Part shown: piece by piece, positions 25,914 through 35,269 of the stretch
How positions within the stretch are numbered: position 1 is the stretch's first letter
How the letters are laid out: each line of letters starts with the position of its first letter
DNA from: Bacteroidota bacterium
GTDB lineage: Bacteria; Bacteroidota; Bacteroidia; Bacteroidales; JAAUTT01
Assembly (NCBI GenBank): GCA_021779665.1
Contig: JAJYAG010000036.1
Coordinates: 1 to 43,403, forward strand
Length of the DNA: 43,403 nt
Direction: 5' to 3'
Translations under genes and position numbers: made by a program
The notes under the pieces: model-generated
The model's database searches: none
What the model was told of the DNA's origin: nothing
Seen by the model: the letters and a program-made list of their open reading frames with translations, nothing else

Positions 25914-28900
25914 TTAATGATTTAAACATTTATTTAGCATATCATCCCGGTATTCTGACGGACTTTTTCCAAACTGCTTTTGAAAACTTTTCCTGAAGTA
26001 TTTTACATCATTAAATCCTACCTCATAAGCAATTTCAGAAATCGATTTTTCTTTATCGGCAAGGAACTGTGCGGAACGCTTTATTCTTATTTCTCTGATC
26101 AATTCGTTTACAGTTTGATGCGTGACTGTATGTAGTCGACGGTATAACGACGATTGACTCATATTCACCTGCGAAGCCAGAAATCCAGGATTAAAATCAG
26201 GATTGCTGATGTTTTTTTCAATGATATCAACGACTTTCTTCAACAATTTTTCTTCGGAATTGCTTATTTCGACCTGTGAAGGTTCAAGTACCAACTTCTG
26301 GGAATACTTGTTCTGAAGTCTGACATGTGTACTTATTAAATTATCGACTTTATGTTTTAAAATCAGATAATTAAAGGGCTTGGTAATATAATCGTCAGCC
26401 CCGTATTTAGTGCCCAGTAGTATGTATTTTTCAGCATTCCTGGCAGTTAACAACAAAAAAGGCACATGTTTCAACTGATCATTGTTTTTTACCCGTTTGC
26501 ATAGTTCCAGTCCGTCGAGTTTGGGCATGGTGATGTCGCTGATTACCAGATCGGGATTTTCGGAAATGATGAGATGATATCCATCTATTCCGTTATCGGC
26601 TGTGAGGATGATGTAGGTTTCTCCAAACATTTCCTCCAGGTAATCTCTAAGTTCCTTGTTATCGTCGATGATCAGAATTTTATGCGATAAATTTTTATCA
26701 GGCGAGGTGGTGCGGACTACAGGAGCTATATTTTCAATCTCCCGGTCCGGTGATGAAGCATGCAAACTTTGCTCTATCTGGTCCGGGGTAAAATGTTCTG
26801 ATCCTTTCAGAAACTTCAACCTGAAGGTTGTAGCATTTGGAACACACTGTACCTCAACACTCCCCTTGTGAAGCTCAACATATTTTTTCACAAGAAACAA
26901 CCCGATGCCGGTGCCTCCGGCATCATTCATTTTCGACTGATAAAACCTGTTGAATATCTTATCCAGTTCATCGGATGGAATGCCTTGTCCATTGTCTATC
27001 ACGTCTATAACCAGATGGACACCATCTTCATAAACATGCACCCTGATAGTTCCATCTTCAGGACAAAATTTAAATGCATTTGATAACAAGTTATTCAGGA
27101 TAACTTCCATCATGTTTCCGTCGTACCAGAGTTCTTTTTCCTGATTACTGAATTCTGTGACAAACTTTTTTGACTGACTATTGGCCAGGTCCAGGTAAGG
27201 AAAACAGATGCTTTCAATAGTTTCGTTGATGACCCGTTTAGATACTTTGATTTCCATCTGGTTGCTTTCCACTTTCCTGAAATCAAGCAGCTGGTTAATC
27301 AATGACATTAATTTCCGGGCATTGAGCGAAATCAGGTTTAATTTGTGGAATATTTTCTGGTTATCGGTTCCCGAGAATTTGACCATAAGCTCCTGAAGAG
27401 GAGCAAATATCAGGGTAAGCGGGGTCCGGATCTCATGAGAGATGCTTGTAAAGAAATCGATTTTCAATTTATTCAGTTCTTCTTCTTGCTCAGCACGCAT
27501 CTTTTCAATCTCGATTTTTTGTTCAAGCTGCAGCCGTTTAAATGTCGCGGACCAGATCAGAAAAGCAAAGCCTGCAATCAGAAGCACATAAACCACATAT
27601 GCATACCATGTTTTCCAGGGTGGGGGCAGTACGGTGAAATTAAGGGAGATCCCATCGTTGTTCCAGACATTGTTGTTGTTTGAACCTTTGACTTTCAGTA
27701 CATACGAACCTGATTTTAAATTGTTGAAGGATACGAAATTACGGTTTCCCAGCGAAACCCACTGTGTATTGTAGCCTTCAAGTTTATAGGCATACCGGTT
27801 CTTGTCAGAAGAAATATAATTCAGCGCAGCAAACCCAAAAGTCACCTCCCTGTCGCGGTAAGAAAATTGTAAATCTTTGACCTGGTCCAGTGAAACAGGC
27901 AAAACAACCCGGTTGTTAATGGTCCCCCCGATTCTTACATCATGGTTAAAAATTGAGAGGGACGTGAACCTGATTTCAGGGATTCGCTTGCTTTCATTTA
28001 TGCGCAGGGGATTAAATGAAGTCACGCCGTTGATCCCGCCAAAGTAAAAGGTATCTCCGCTACGGTAGGCTGCAGCTTCAGAGAATGTTCGGCCAGGCAA
28101 TCCATCGGTGATACCGTAGTTGATAAATTTTTCCTGAAAATTGTCAAATTTTGAAATTCCGCCGTAGGTACTCACCCACAAATTATTTAAACTGTCAACC
28201 AGTATCGCATGAACATAATTGTCGGCAAGTCCGTCTTTTACTCTATAGTTTTTTACTTTATACCGGCGATTCCCAATGCAGGTGAGTTCGTTCAAACCAT
28301 TAGGAGTAGCTATCCAGATATTTTTCTTAAGGTCCTGTTTAACATAAAGAATGATATTGCTTGCCAGTGTGCTTTTGCTGACCAGCAACTTCTCCAAAGG
28401 GATAAATGAGGAATCAGGGCGCGAATAAAGGTATAAACCATGATAAGTCCCAACCCAGATATTGTTATCCGAATCCTTGAATATACTGCTGATCCTGTCA
28501 TTCTTCAAGGCACCTTTTTTTTCAGGAGATGGTAAAAAATGGTGCTTCCTCCGGTACGAGTTTCCAGTTTTCTCAAATATATACAAACCGTTTTCCTGTG
28601 TTCCCATCCAGAGGGAATTGTCATCTTCCAGAAAGCCCAGAACTTTTCTTAACGGATCGAAATCCCTGGTGCCGAATTTTTCCCCGGCTGCCAATAACTT
28701 ATAATGTCCATTTCGGTAGGAAACAATGCTGGCACCATAGTCCTGCCCGACCCAGAAAGTCCCGTCAGATCCCTGGAAGAGTGATAAAATGAGTTTGTTT
28801 TTTGTGATGTCATCCTGCAAAGCGCGAATGGACTGACCATCCTTTTTATAGTAAAGACCTCCGCCCCTGGTGCCTATCCAGAGTGTATTTTGAGCATCCT

Positions 28901-29993
28901 TTCCAATGCATAATACATGCGTGTTTAACAGGCCATCCGAATACGTGAATGAAGAAAAAGGCTGTTTCCGGACAAGCTGGCAGACACCTCCGCCATCCGT
29001 TCCGATCCACAATATTCCCTGTTTATCGAAATACAAGTCCAGAATAACTCCATAATCAATGTTCTGATCAATTTGAGAAGCAGGTTTGATCTTTATTTTT
29101 TCAAATGTAGAATTTGCCTGGTTAAACTTGTATAAGCCGGCTCCCCATGTTCCCATCCAAATCTGACGCGACGAATCCATGATGACAGAATACGATGATG
29201 AACTGCCCGACTGTCCTATTTCTGGTATAAATTGCCGGGCTGTACCTTTGATATAATCAAAACGAACAAGTCCAAGCCCCCAACCCACTATCCATATCAC
29301 AGGTTCCAAGGGGTCTTCCACCATACTGACAATATGATTCTTTTTAATTTCCCACGGAACGGGAAAAAAATTCCTGTCTTTGGTTGAATAAACATAAAGG
29401 CCGTTGGAGGTTCCGGCCCAGATTCTTTTATCCCTGGTCTGAATGACAGATCCTACCTGCTGATTTCCTAACATGTGCTGGAATCCTGTTTGATTATTCT
29501 CATAGGTAAATAATCCGTCGGACCAGGTACCTATCCATAAATGGTTACTTTCATCCTCAAAAAAAGAAATTACCCTTTGTCCCCAGCACTTGTCACTGTA
29601 TGTTCTATCAGTATTATAGTAATTTTTAAATACTCCGTGAACAGGATCATATGAACTTAATCCTCCTGATTTGGACCCTATCCATATTACTTTGTCACGG
29701 GTCTGAAAAATTCTTTCAACAGATGGATTGCTGAGTAGATTCTTCTCCCCAGGATCTGAATTAAACTGAATAAAATTTTTGCCGTCATAGCGATTCAGGC
29801 CTCCTCTTGTTCCAAACCACATAAAACCCGTATGATCCTGCAGAATTGAAGTAACTTCATTTTGAGAAAGGCCATGGTCTGCCGTAAGATAATTAATAAC
29901 GTAATTATCTCCGGAGGCAAAACACGAATGAATATTGACAATAAGAATTATTACTCCAACGAAAAATAATTTGCCTGCAAATCTCAAAAGCAT
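25914..29993 (-). CDS. hybrid two-component system sensor/regulator (HTCS) of the PUL
   Basis: The 1359-residue protein fuses sensor, kinase and regulator. A signal/anchor (1-26) is followed by about 14 propeller repeats with the WIGT-x2-GL pattern (for example WFGTRGGLNRYD, WIGTRGGGLYY, WVGTYHGLYLYS), a Y_Y_Y domain (about 725-790) and a membrane helix (about 793-815). A HisKA domain follows with the phospho-acceptor in SHEIRTP (H853), and an HATPase with DNGQGIP and GTGIGLFLVKK. A receiver domain has phospho-acceptor D1153 in ISDITMPK. A C-terminal AraC-type HTH ends with EIAYEVGFNDVKYFRKSFQK. It should bind a glycan fragment in the periplasm and switch on SusC1 and downstream genes. A 10-bp inverted repeat lies upstream. 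Confidence 0.97.
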   Translation of the reverse strand: MLLRFAGKLFFVGVIILIVNIHSCFASGDNYVINYLTADHGLSQNEVTSILQDHTGFMWFGTRGGLNRYDGKNFIQFNSDPGEKNLLSNPSVERIFQTRDKVIWIGSKSGGLSSYDPVHGVFKNYYNTDRTYSDKCWGQRVISFFEDESNHLWIGTWSDGLFTYENNQTGFQHMLGNQQVGSVIQTRDKRIWAGTSNGLYVYSTKDRNFFPVPWEIKKNHIVSMVEDPLEPVIWIVGWGLGLVRFDYIKGTARQFIPEIGQSGSSSSYSVIMDSSRQIWMGTWGAGLYKFNQANSTFEKIKIKPASQIDQNIDYGVILDLYFDKQGILWIGTDGGGVCQLVRKQPFSSFTYSDGLLNTHVLCIGKDAQNTLWIGTRGGGLYYKKDGQSIRALQDDITKNKLILSLFQGSDGTFWVGQDYGASIVSYRNGHYKLLAAGEKFGTRDFDPLRKVLGFLEDDNSLWMGTQENGLYIFEKTGNSYRRKHHFLPSPEKKGALKNDRISSIFKDSDNNIWVGTYHGLYLYSRPDSSFIPLEKLLVSKSTLASNIILYVKQDLKKNIWIATPNGLNELTCIGNRRYKVKNYRVKDGLADNYVHAILVDSLNNLWVSTYGGISKFDNFQEKFINYGITDGLPGRTFSEAAAYRSGDTFYFGGINGVTSFNPLRINESKRIPEIRFTSLSIFNHDVRIGGTINNRVVLPVSLDQVKDLQFSYRDREVTFGFAALNYISSDKNRYAYKLEGYNTQWVSLGNRNFVSFNNLKSGSYVLKVKGSNNNNVWNNDGISLNFTVLPPPWKTWYAYVVYVLLIAGFAFLIWSATFKRLQLEQKIEIEKMRAEQEEELNKLKIDFFTSISHEIRTPLTLIFAPLQELMVKFSGTDNQKIFHKLNLISLNARKLMSLINQLLDFRKVESNQMEIKVSKRVINETIESICFPYLDLANSQSKKFVTEFSNQEKELWYDGNMMEVILNNLLSNAFKFCPEDGTIRVHVYEDGVHLVIDVIDNGQGIPSDELDKIFNRFYQSKMNDAGGTGIGLFLVKKYVELHKGSVEVQCVPNATTFRLKFLKGSEHFTPDQIEQSLHASSPDREIENIAPVVRTTSPDKNLSHKILIIDDNKELRDYLEEMFGETYIILTADNGIDGYHLIISENPDLVISDITMPKLDGLELCKRVKNNDQLKHVPFLLLTARNAEKYILLGTKYGADDYITKPFNYLILKHKVDNLISTHVRLQNKYSQKLVLEPSQVEISNSEEKLLKKVVDIIEKNISNPDFNPGFLASQVNMSQSSLYRRLHTVTHQTVNELIREIRIKRSAQFLADKEKSISEIAYEVGFNDVKYFRKSFQKQFGKSPSEYRDDMLNKCLNH

Positions 29994-30025
29994 GTTTTTT
30001 GGTTTCTTTGTGCTCAGGTTCGTAG

Positions 30026-30070
30026 TTTTAATCAGTCATAAGACAAATTAAATTGAAATCCTGATTAAAA
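30026..30070. promoter_or_regulatory. 10-bp inverted repeat upstream of the HTCS gene
   Basis: TTTTAATCAG (30026-30035) and CTGATTAAAA (30061-30070) are perfect inverted copies with a 25-nt spacer, 32 bp upstream of the HTCS ATG. On the minus strand the spacer contains TTAATTTG, close to a -7 box. The arrangement would suit an operator overlapping the HTCS promoter, but the arms are AT-rich and chance is not excluded. Confidence 0.3.
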
Positions 30071-30206
30071 ACGAATAAAAGAAGGTTAAATTGTCAGAGT
30101 TTTCCAACTTTGAAACCAGAGCTGAAAAACTGACCGAACCTGGAAACATGAATTGTTAAAAGAGCAAAGAAGAGCTAGTAAAGCGCTTCAGAGCTATGGT
30201 AGGATC

Positions 30207-30236
30207 TGATTGTAGCTCTTCAAAGTCCCTTTCCAT
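30207..30236 (-). repeat. 30-bp dispersed repeat, copy 2
   Basis: It matches 6490-6519 at 29 of 30 positions. The surrounding 365-bp gap (29994-30358) between the HTCS and PpnP genes contains the inverted repeat at 30026-30070, this element, and a 9-bp inverted repeat GAAGAGCTA/TAGCTCTTC (30169-30177, 30213-30221) whose right arm lies inside the element. I see no gene in the gap. Confidence 0.6.
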
Positions 30237-30326
30237 ATAGAATAGGGATTACCTTCAGTAAGTTCGGCTGAGTCTAAGTTTAAGGTGGAGTATTATAAAT
30301 TCATAAAATAATCCAAGCTATATTTC

Positions 30327-30334
30327 TATTTTTG
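30327..30334 (+). promoter_or_regulatory. -7 element (TATTTTTG) for ppnP
   Basis: TATTTTTG is an exact TAnnTTTG match ending 24 nt before the ATG at 30359, a normal leader length. A matching -33 box is not evident. The position inside an otherwise AT-rich leader also favours the downstream ATG as start. Confidence 0.3.
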
Positions 30335-30358
30335 CGATGTAATTTTATAAATACGATT

Positions 30359-30640
30359 ATGTTTAACACAAACGAATATTTCGACGGTAAAGTAAAATCA
30401 ATTGCCCTTGAATCAGCCGAAGGTACTGCTACCATTGGTGTTATGGCTGCCGGTGAGTATGAATTCGGCACATCGACAGTTGAAATTATGACTGTGATTT
30501 CAGGAAAGCTGAGTGTTATGCTCCCTTGTGATTCTTCCTGGAAAGAGTATAAAAAGTTCGAATCGTTTGTTGTTCCCAAAGATATTAAGTTCAAGGTTAA
30601 AGCTGCCGGGGATACTCCTTACCTTTGTTTGTATAAGTAG
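30359..30640 (+). CDS. ppnP: pyrimidine/purine nucleoside phosphorylase (PpnP, cupin fold)
   Basis: The 93-residue product starts at 30359. An ATG nine codons earlier (30332) lies on the presumed promoter and adds residues absent from the family. MFNTNEYFDGKVKSIALES is the standard N-terminus, followed by ATIGVMAAGEYEFGTSTVEI, VISGKLSVMLP, FESFVVPKDIKFKVKAAGDT and PYLCLYK, all characteristic of the former DUF1255 family. The enzyme phosphorolyses diverse nucleosides to base and ribose-1-phosphate in the cytoplasm. It is full length for the family. It lies 63 bp upstream of tex on the same strand, with no evident functional link to the PUL. Confidence 0.92.
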   Translation: MFNTNEYFDGKVKSIALESAEGTATIGVMAAGEYEFGTSTVEIMTVISGKLSVMLPCDSSWKEYKKFESFVVPKDIKFKVKAAGDTPYLCLYK

Positions 30641-30703
30641 TCCTCAGTCGACAGACTACTGTCCGCAGTTAAGCCATTCATTTATTTCAAGTTTTTATCC
30701 CCA

Positions 30704-32836
30704 ATGGAAAAGTTTATCGAACTCATCAGTGCCAGCCTGAATTTAAAACCAGTGCAGGTAAAAAATACAATTCAGTTACTCGATCAGGATGCAACTGTAC
30801 CTTTCATAAGCCGTTACCGCAAGGAGGCTACCGGCATGCTCGACGAGGTGCAGGTGCTTGCCATCAAGGAGCAATACGAAAAACTCCAGGAAGTTGTAAA
30901 AAGGCGTGAGTCTATCATTAGTTCCATTGAGGAGCAGGGTAAGATGACTGATGAGCTGAAGTCGAAACTTGAAAGTACCTGGGTGCTTACTGAACTCGAG
31001 GACCTTTACCTTCCCTACAAGCAAAAGCGCAAAACTAGGGCTGGCATTGCCCGCGAGAAAGGATTGGAACCTCTGGCCGAGATTCTTTTCAAACAACAGA
31101 CAAAAGATATTCAGCTGCTTGCAGAAAAATACCTGAACGACAAGGTTGAAAATACCGACGATGCCCTTCAGGGTGCCAGCGATATTATTGCCGAATGGGT
31201 AAACGAAGATCTGAAAGCACGCGATAACATCCGTAAGCTTTTCTCGCGCGATGCAACTATCAGCTCTAAAATGGTTAAAGGGAAAGAAGAAGAAGGCATC
31301 AAATACAAAGATTATTTTGAGTTTTCGGAACCGCTGAAACGTTGTCCATCGCACCGGTTGCTTGCCATCAGAAGAGGAGAGGAGGAAGGCTTTCTGAAAG
31401 TTACCATTGAGCCCGACCAGGACAAGGCGCTCGAAATTCTCGAAAAGCAGTTTATAAAAGCGAATAATGCTTCCGCTGAACTGGTTTACGACGCTATAAC
31501 CGATTCGTACAAACGTTTACTCGGCCCCAGTATCGAAACTGAATTTAAAGGTACTTCAAAGGAGAAAGCTGACGAGGAAGCCATTAAGGTCTTTGCCGAA
31601 AATCTGCGTCAGCTCCTTCTGTCTTCGCCTTTGGGGAAAAAGAATGTAATGGCTTTAGATCCGGGTTTCCGTACCGGTTGTAAAGTGGTTTGCCTCGATT
31701 CGCAGGGTACCCTTCTGCATAACGAAACCATTTATCCGCATCCGCCGCAAAGTGAGACGGTGCAGGCTTCGAAAAAAATTACAAATCTTGTAAGTATCTA
31801 TAAAATAGATGCCATTGCTATAGGTAATGGCACTGCCAGCCGCGAAACCGAGCATTTTATAAACCGCGTCCGTTTTGAGCGCGATGTACAGGTTTACATG
31901 GTGAGCGAGGCCGGAGCTTCTATATATTCGGCATCGCCGGTAGCACGCGAGGAGTTTCCTCAGTTTGACGTTACTGTTCGTGGCGCTATTTCCATAGGCC
32001 GCCGTTTGATGGACCCGCTGGCTGAGCTTGTGAAAATTGATCCAAAATCCATTGGTGTTGGCCAGTATCAGCACGATGTGGACCAGGGTAAACTTAAGAA
32101 AAGCCTCGATCAGGTTGTCGAAAGTTGCGTTAACCTGGTTGGTGTGAATATCAATACTGCCAGCAAACACCTGCTCACTTATGTTTCGGGATTGGGTCCT
32201 ACGCTTGCGCAGAATATCGTCGACTTCCGGGCTAAAAACGGTCCTTTCCAGGCACGAAAAGATTTGATGAAAGTGCCACGTTTGGGCGATAAGGCTTTTG
32301 AACAGTGTGCCGGCTTTTTGAGAATTCCTGATGCTAAAAATCCGCTTGATAACAGTGCGGTTCACCCCGAGAGTTATCAGCTGGTGGAGAGAATAGCCGA
32401 AGACATGCAGGCAACGGTTAACGATATGCTTCAAAAAGAAGAGCTTCGCAAAAAGGTGGACCTGAAGAAATATGTGAGCGATAATGTCGGGCTGCCGACG
32501 CTGAACGATATTATGCAGGAACTTGCCAAACCGGGAAGAGACCCGCGGGCACTCATCAAGGTCTTTGAGTTCTCGGATCAGGTGCATTCCATTGCCGACG
32601 TAAAACCGGGTATGGTGCTGCCGGGAATTGTTACCAACATCACCAACTTCGGAGCATTTGTGGATATTGGCGTGAAGCAGGATGGTTTGGTTCATATTTC
32701 GCATCTGGCGGATAAATTTATAAGCAATCCTGCCGATGTTGTGAAGCTGCACCAGCATGTTACCGTAAAGGTTTTGGAGGTGGATGCTGCACGCAAGAGG
32801 ATTCAGCTCTCGATGAAAGAAAGTGAAATGAAGTAA
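30704..32836 (+). CDS. tex: Tex-family RNA-binding transcription accessory protein
   Basis: The 710-residue protein has the full Tex order. An N-terminal helical domain (about 1-190, VPFISRYRKEATGMLDEVQV and LYLPYKQKRKTRAGIAREKG) is followed by a YqgF-like nuclease fold starting near 318 (MALDPGFRTGCKVVCLD). Tandem helix-hairpin-helix motifs lie near 495 (YVSGLGPTLAQNIVDFR, KVPRLGDKAFEQCAGFLRI), and a C-terminal S1 domain near 635-705 (GIVTNITNFGAFVDIGVKQD). Tex associates with RNA polymerase/RNA and is a conserved housekeeping factor. Nothing unusual is seen in length or motifs. It is convergent with the hybrid kinase gene, with 24 bp between stops. Confidence 0.96.
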   Translation: MEKFIELISASLNLKPVQVKNTIQLLDQDATVPFISRYRKEATGMLDEVQVLAIKEQYEKLQEVVKRRESIISSIEEQGKMTDELKSKLESTWVLTELEDLYLPYKQKRKTRAGIAREKGLEPLAEILFKQQTKDIQLLAEKYLNDKVENTDDALQGASDIIAEWVNEDLKARDNIRKLFSRDATISSKMVKGKEEEGIKYKDYFEFSEPLKRCPSHRLLAIRRGEEEGFLKVTIEPDQDKALEILEKQFIKANNASAELVYDAITDSYKRLLGPSIETEFKGTSKEKADEEAIKVFAENLRQLLLSSPLGKKNVMALDPGFRTGCKVVCLDSQGTLLHNETIYPHPPQSETVQASKKITNLVSIYKIDAIAIGNGTASRETEHFINRVRFERDVQVYMVSEAGASIYSASPVAREEFPQFDVTVRGAISIGRRLMDPLAELVKIDPKSIGVGQYQHDVDQGKLKKSLDQVVESCVNLVGVNINTASKHLLTYVSGLGPTLAQNIVDFRAKNGPFQARKDLMKVPRLGDKAFEQCAGFLRIPDAKNPLDNSAVHPESYQLVERIAEDMQATVNDMLQKEELRKKVDLKKYVSDNVGLPTLNDIMQELAKPGRDPRALIKVFEFSDQVHSIADVKPGMVLPGIVTNITNFGAFVDIGVKQDGLVHISHLADKFISNPADVVKLHQHVTVKVLEVDAARKRIQLSMKESEMK

Positions 32837-32842
32837 TAAATC

Positions 32843-32859
32843 TTACATTTCGGATGTAA
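32843..32859 (+). terminator. weak hairpin between convergent tex and kinase genes
   Basis: TTACAT (32843-32848) and ATGTAA (32854-32859) form a 6-bp stem with a TTCGG loop, followed on the plus strand by TTTATT. The position, 7 nt after the tex stop, suits a terminator, but the stem is short. Confidence 0.4.
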
Positions 32860-32860
32860 T

Positions 32861-35221
32861 TTATTGAGGTGAAAGATATTTATTCAGCTTTTCGCGGAGA
32901 GTGTCTATATTAATGGGCTTGGAAACATAATCCTGAAAGCCTTTGTTTTTAATATTAACGATGTCTTCGCTCATGGCATGTGCCGTTTGCGCAATTACAA
33001 CCATGCCGGAAACCAGAGTTTTTATTTTTTCCAGAGCTTCGTAACCATCCATCACGGGCATTTTTATATCCATCAGGATGAGATCAATTTCATTTTCCTT
33101 TAAGCCAGAGAAATAATTTACCAGTTCGCTTCCATCGCGGAACCATATAACTTCGGCGCCATACTTGGTTATAATCCTTTCCAGAAGCAGGTAATTATTT
33201 TCTTCGTCCTCGGCAATAGCTATTTTTTTCCCTTTCCAGTTATAGTCGGCTTTGGTTTTCTGAATATTTTTCTCTTCATACGAACTGTTCAGAATTGTAT
33301 AATCAGGATGCGTAAAACAGAAACATGAGCCTTTGCCCAGTTCACCTTCAACCCAAATTTTACCACCTAACAGTTCTGTAAGTCTTCTGCAGATTGCCAG
33401 TCCCAAGCCACTTCCCGAATAAAACCTGTCGTGATCATTCTCCAGTTTACGGAACCGTTCAAAAACAGCACCATGATATTTAGGATCAATTCCTATACCG
33501 GTATCTTTGACAAAGAATTTGATTTCGAAGTTGTTTATCAGCTCATAGCCTATCTCGATTGTGCCTTCTTCAGTAAATTTGAAGGCATTGGTAAGCAAAT
33601 TGTTAAGTATTTGCCGGAATCGGGTCTTGTCCGTAAGTATTGTAATTTGTTGTTTGTTAATATTCCCCGATAATTTCAACTTTAGTTTATCAGTAGTCTT
33701 ATGCCTGAAATAATCGTAAAGCTCCTGCAAAACCATGTTAACCAATACTGGTTCATGCTGAATTTTTATCTGACCTGCTTCAATTTTTGAAAAGTCGAGA
33801 ATATCATCAATAAGAACCAGCAGCGATTCGCTGTTCGATTGAATGATTTCGTTGTAGTTTTTTTTCGATTTGTCCGAGACTTTAGATTCTGTGAGGAGAG
33901 AAGAAAAACCAAGAATGGCATTGAGCGGAGTGCGTATTTCGTGTGAAAGATTTGCCAGAAATGAGGATTTCAACTTTTCCGATTCTTCGGCTTTCGATTT
34001 GGCTTCTTCAAGAGAAGCATTCAGATTCATTAATTGAGCATTTGCTTCCTCCAGTTCGCAGTTAAGATCGCTAAGCTGTAAGTACGAATTTTCCAGCAGC
34101 TGATTGCGTTCGTTTATAACATTTAACTGCTCCTTCACTTTCTTCTCGGCAATGAGCCTTTTGCGGTTTAATATTATGAGGACGACAATAATTACAGTGA
34201 GTACCAGTATTGCAAGCAACAGTAAAATAATATACCTGCCATATTCAACAATGGGCCTGTTAACTATCCTTGTGTTGGCGGGCAGGTTGCTCTCCCTGAT
34301 TCCAAACTTTTTTAACAGCCTGTAATCGAAAACATACTCTTCTTTAACTTTGTTGATGTGTTTTATGTTTGTCCTTGCGCTGTCTCTGAGTAACTTTAAA
34401 GCAAGCAGACCTGCTTCATAGCCCTGGGTGAAACCTCTGTTAGCATTTCCTCCAACAAATTTCAGACTTATAGCATTTTCGGTGTTGGAGAAAACGGGTT
34501 TGGGAGATACTTCCGCAATTTTTGGGAAGAGATCGGTAAAATCTATCAAATTCCCATATTTATCAAGGTTTACTCCAGCAACATACACAATATCTCCTTT
34601 TTCTCCGGAAGCTACAATCTTTGTTATTTCGTCAACATCTATTTCGGAGAGCACATTAATTTTAAGAGACGGATGCAATTTTCGGATCTGCTCAACCCTC
34701 TTGTTCATTATTGATCCTGATGTTGTATTGTCGGAAATAAAAAGAAGACTTTTAGCCTGAGGAAGAATATGCTCCAACTCACCAATAATTACATTCGGAT
34801 CATCGCTTTCAATTATTCCATATTTGTTTGTTCCTTCAAATTTGTAATCCTCAGGATTGGCAATGCCACAAAAAACAACTGGGATTTTAGGGAAAAGCTT
34901 GTTTTCGTATTGCAGAACAAAATCAAAAGCATCGTTATCGCTGGTTATAACAAGGTCGGGTTTTATTCCTGTGTATTTATTTTCAAGGAAATTATAAAAG
35001 ATTTCGAATTTTTGCTGTCCAAGCCTTTTTGCATCAAGACATTCTATATAAAGATTGATATTATGATTATGTAAAGCTGTCCGTACACCCTTTGAAATGC
35101 TATCGGACCAGGGATATCCAGTATGATAGGAGTTTAAATAAAGAACATTAACAGATGTTGTTTGTGAGATACTGACTCTCAAACAAAAAATGAAGAGTAA
35201 AAAAATTAGAGATCTTTTCAT
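32861..35221 (-). CDS. hybrid sensor histidine kinase with periplasmic-binding-protein-like sensor
   Basis: The 786-residue protein has a signal peptide (1-20) and a periplasmic domain (about 22-325) that resembles ABC substrate-binding proteins (VLYLNSYHTGYPWSDSISKG, KPDLVITSDNDAFDFVLQY, PVVFCGIANPEDY). A membrane helix follows at about 331-353, then a coiled coil (about 355-415). HisKA has acceptor H427 in SHEIRTPLNA, and the HATPase shows DTGIGI and GSGLGLAICRRL. A C-terminal receiver has D718 in LMDIKMPVMDG. There is no HPt or DNA-binding output, so it must signal to a separate protein. It follows the smaller kinase gene by 48 nt, so the two kinases and the haem sensor form one signalling operon. 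The ligand is unknown. Confidence 0.92.
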   Translation of the reverse strand: MKRSLIFLLFIFCLRVSISQTTSVNVLYLNSYHTGYPWSDSISKGVRTALHNHNINLYIECLDAKRLGQQKFEIFYNFLENKYTGIKPDLVITSDNDAFDFVLQYENKLFPKIPVVFCGIANPEDYKFEGTNKYGIIESDDPNVIIGELEHILPQAKSLLFISDNTTSGSIMNKRVEQIRKLHPSLKINVLSEIDVDEITKIVASGEKGDIVYVAGVNLDKYGNLIDFTDLFPKIAEVSPKPVFSNTENAISLKFVGGNANRGFTQGYEAGLLALKLLRDSARTNIKHINKVKEEYVFDYRLLKKFGIRESNLPANTRIVNRPIVEYGRYIILLLLAILVLTVIIVVLIILNRKRLIAEKKVKEQLNVINERNQLLENSYLQLSDLNCELEEANAQLMNLNASLEEAKSKAEESEKLKSSFLANLSHEIRTPLNAILGFSSLLTESKVSDKSKKNYNEIIQSNSESLLVLIDDILDFSKIEAGQIKIQHEPVLVNMVLQELYDYFRHKTTDKLKLKLSGNINKQQITILTDKTRFRQILNNLLTNAFKFTEEGTIEIGYELINNFEIKFFVKDTGIGIDPKYHGAVFERFRKLENDHDRFYSGSGLGLAICRRLTELLGGKIWVEGELGKGSCFCFTHPDYTILNSSYEEKNIQKTKADYNWKGKKIAIAEDEENNYLLLERIITKYGAEVIWFRDGSELVNYFSGLKENEIDLILMDIKMPVMDGYEALEKIKTLVSGMVVIAQTAHAMSEDIVNIKNKGFQDYVSKPINIDTLREKLNKYLSPQ

Positions 35222-35269
35222 TACGATATTAAGCTTAGCCTTGTTTTAACAGGTTCTTCATTTTTCGCA

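Noticed and set aside
30641-30703. GACAG/CTGTC mini-hairpin between ppnP and tex as terminator
   Set aside because: Only five pairs and no T tract follow, so no terminator is claimed.
31655-32758. 367-codon minus-strand frame opposite tex
   Set aside because: It is antisense to the well-conserved Tex coding sequence, has no recognisable domain and reflects codon bias on the other strand.
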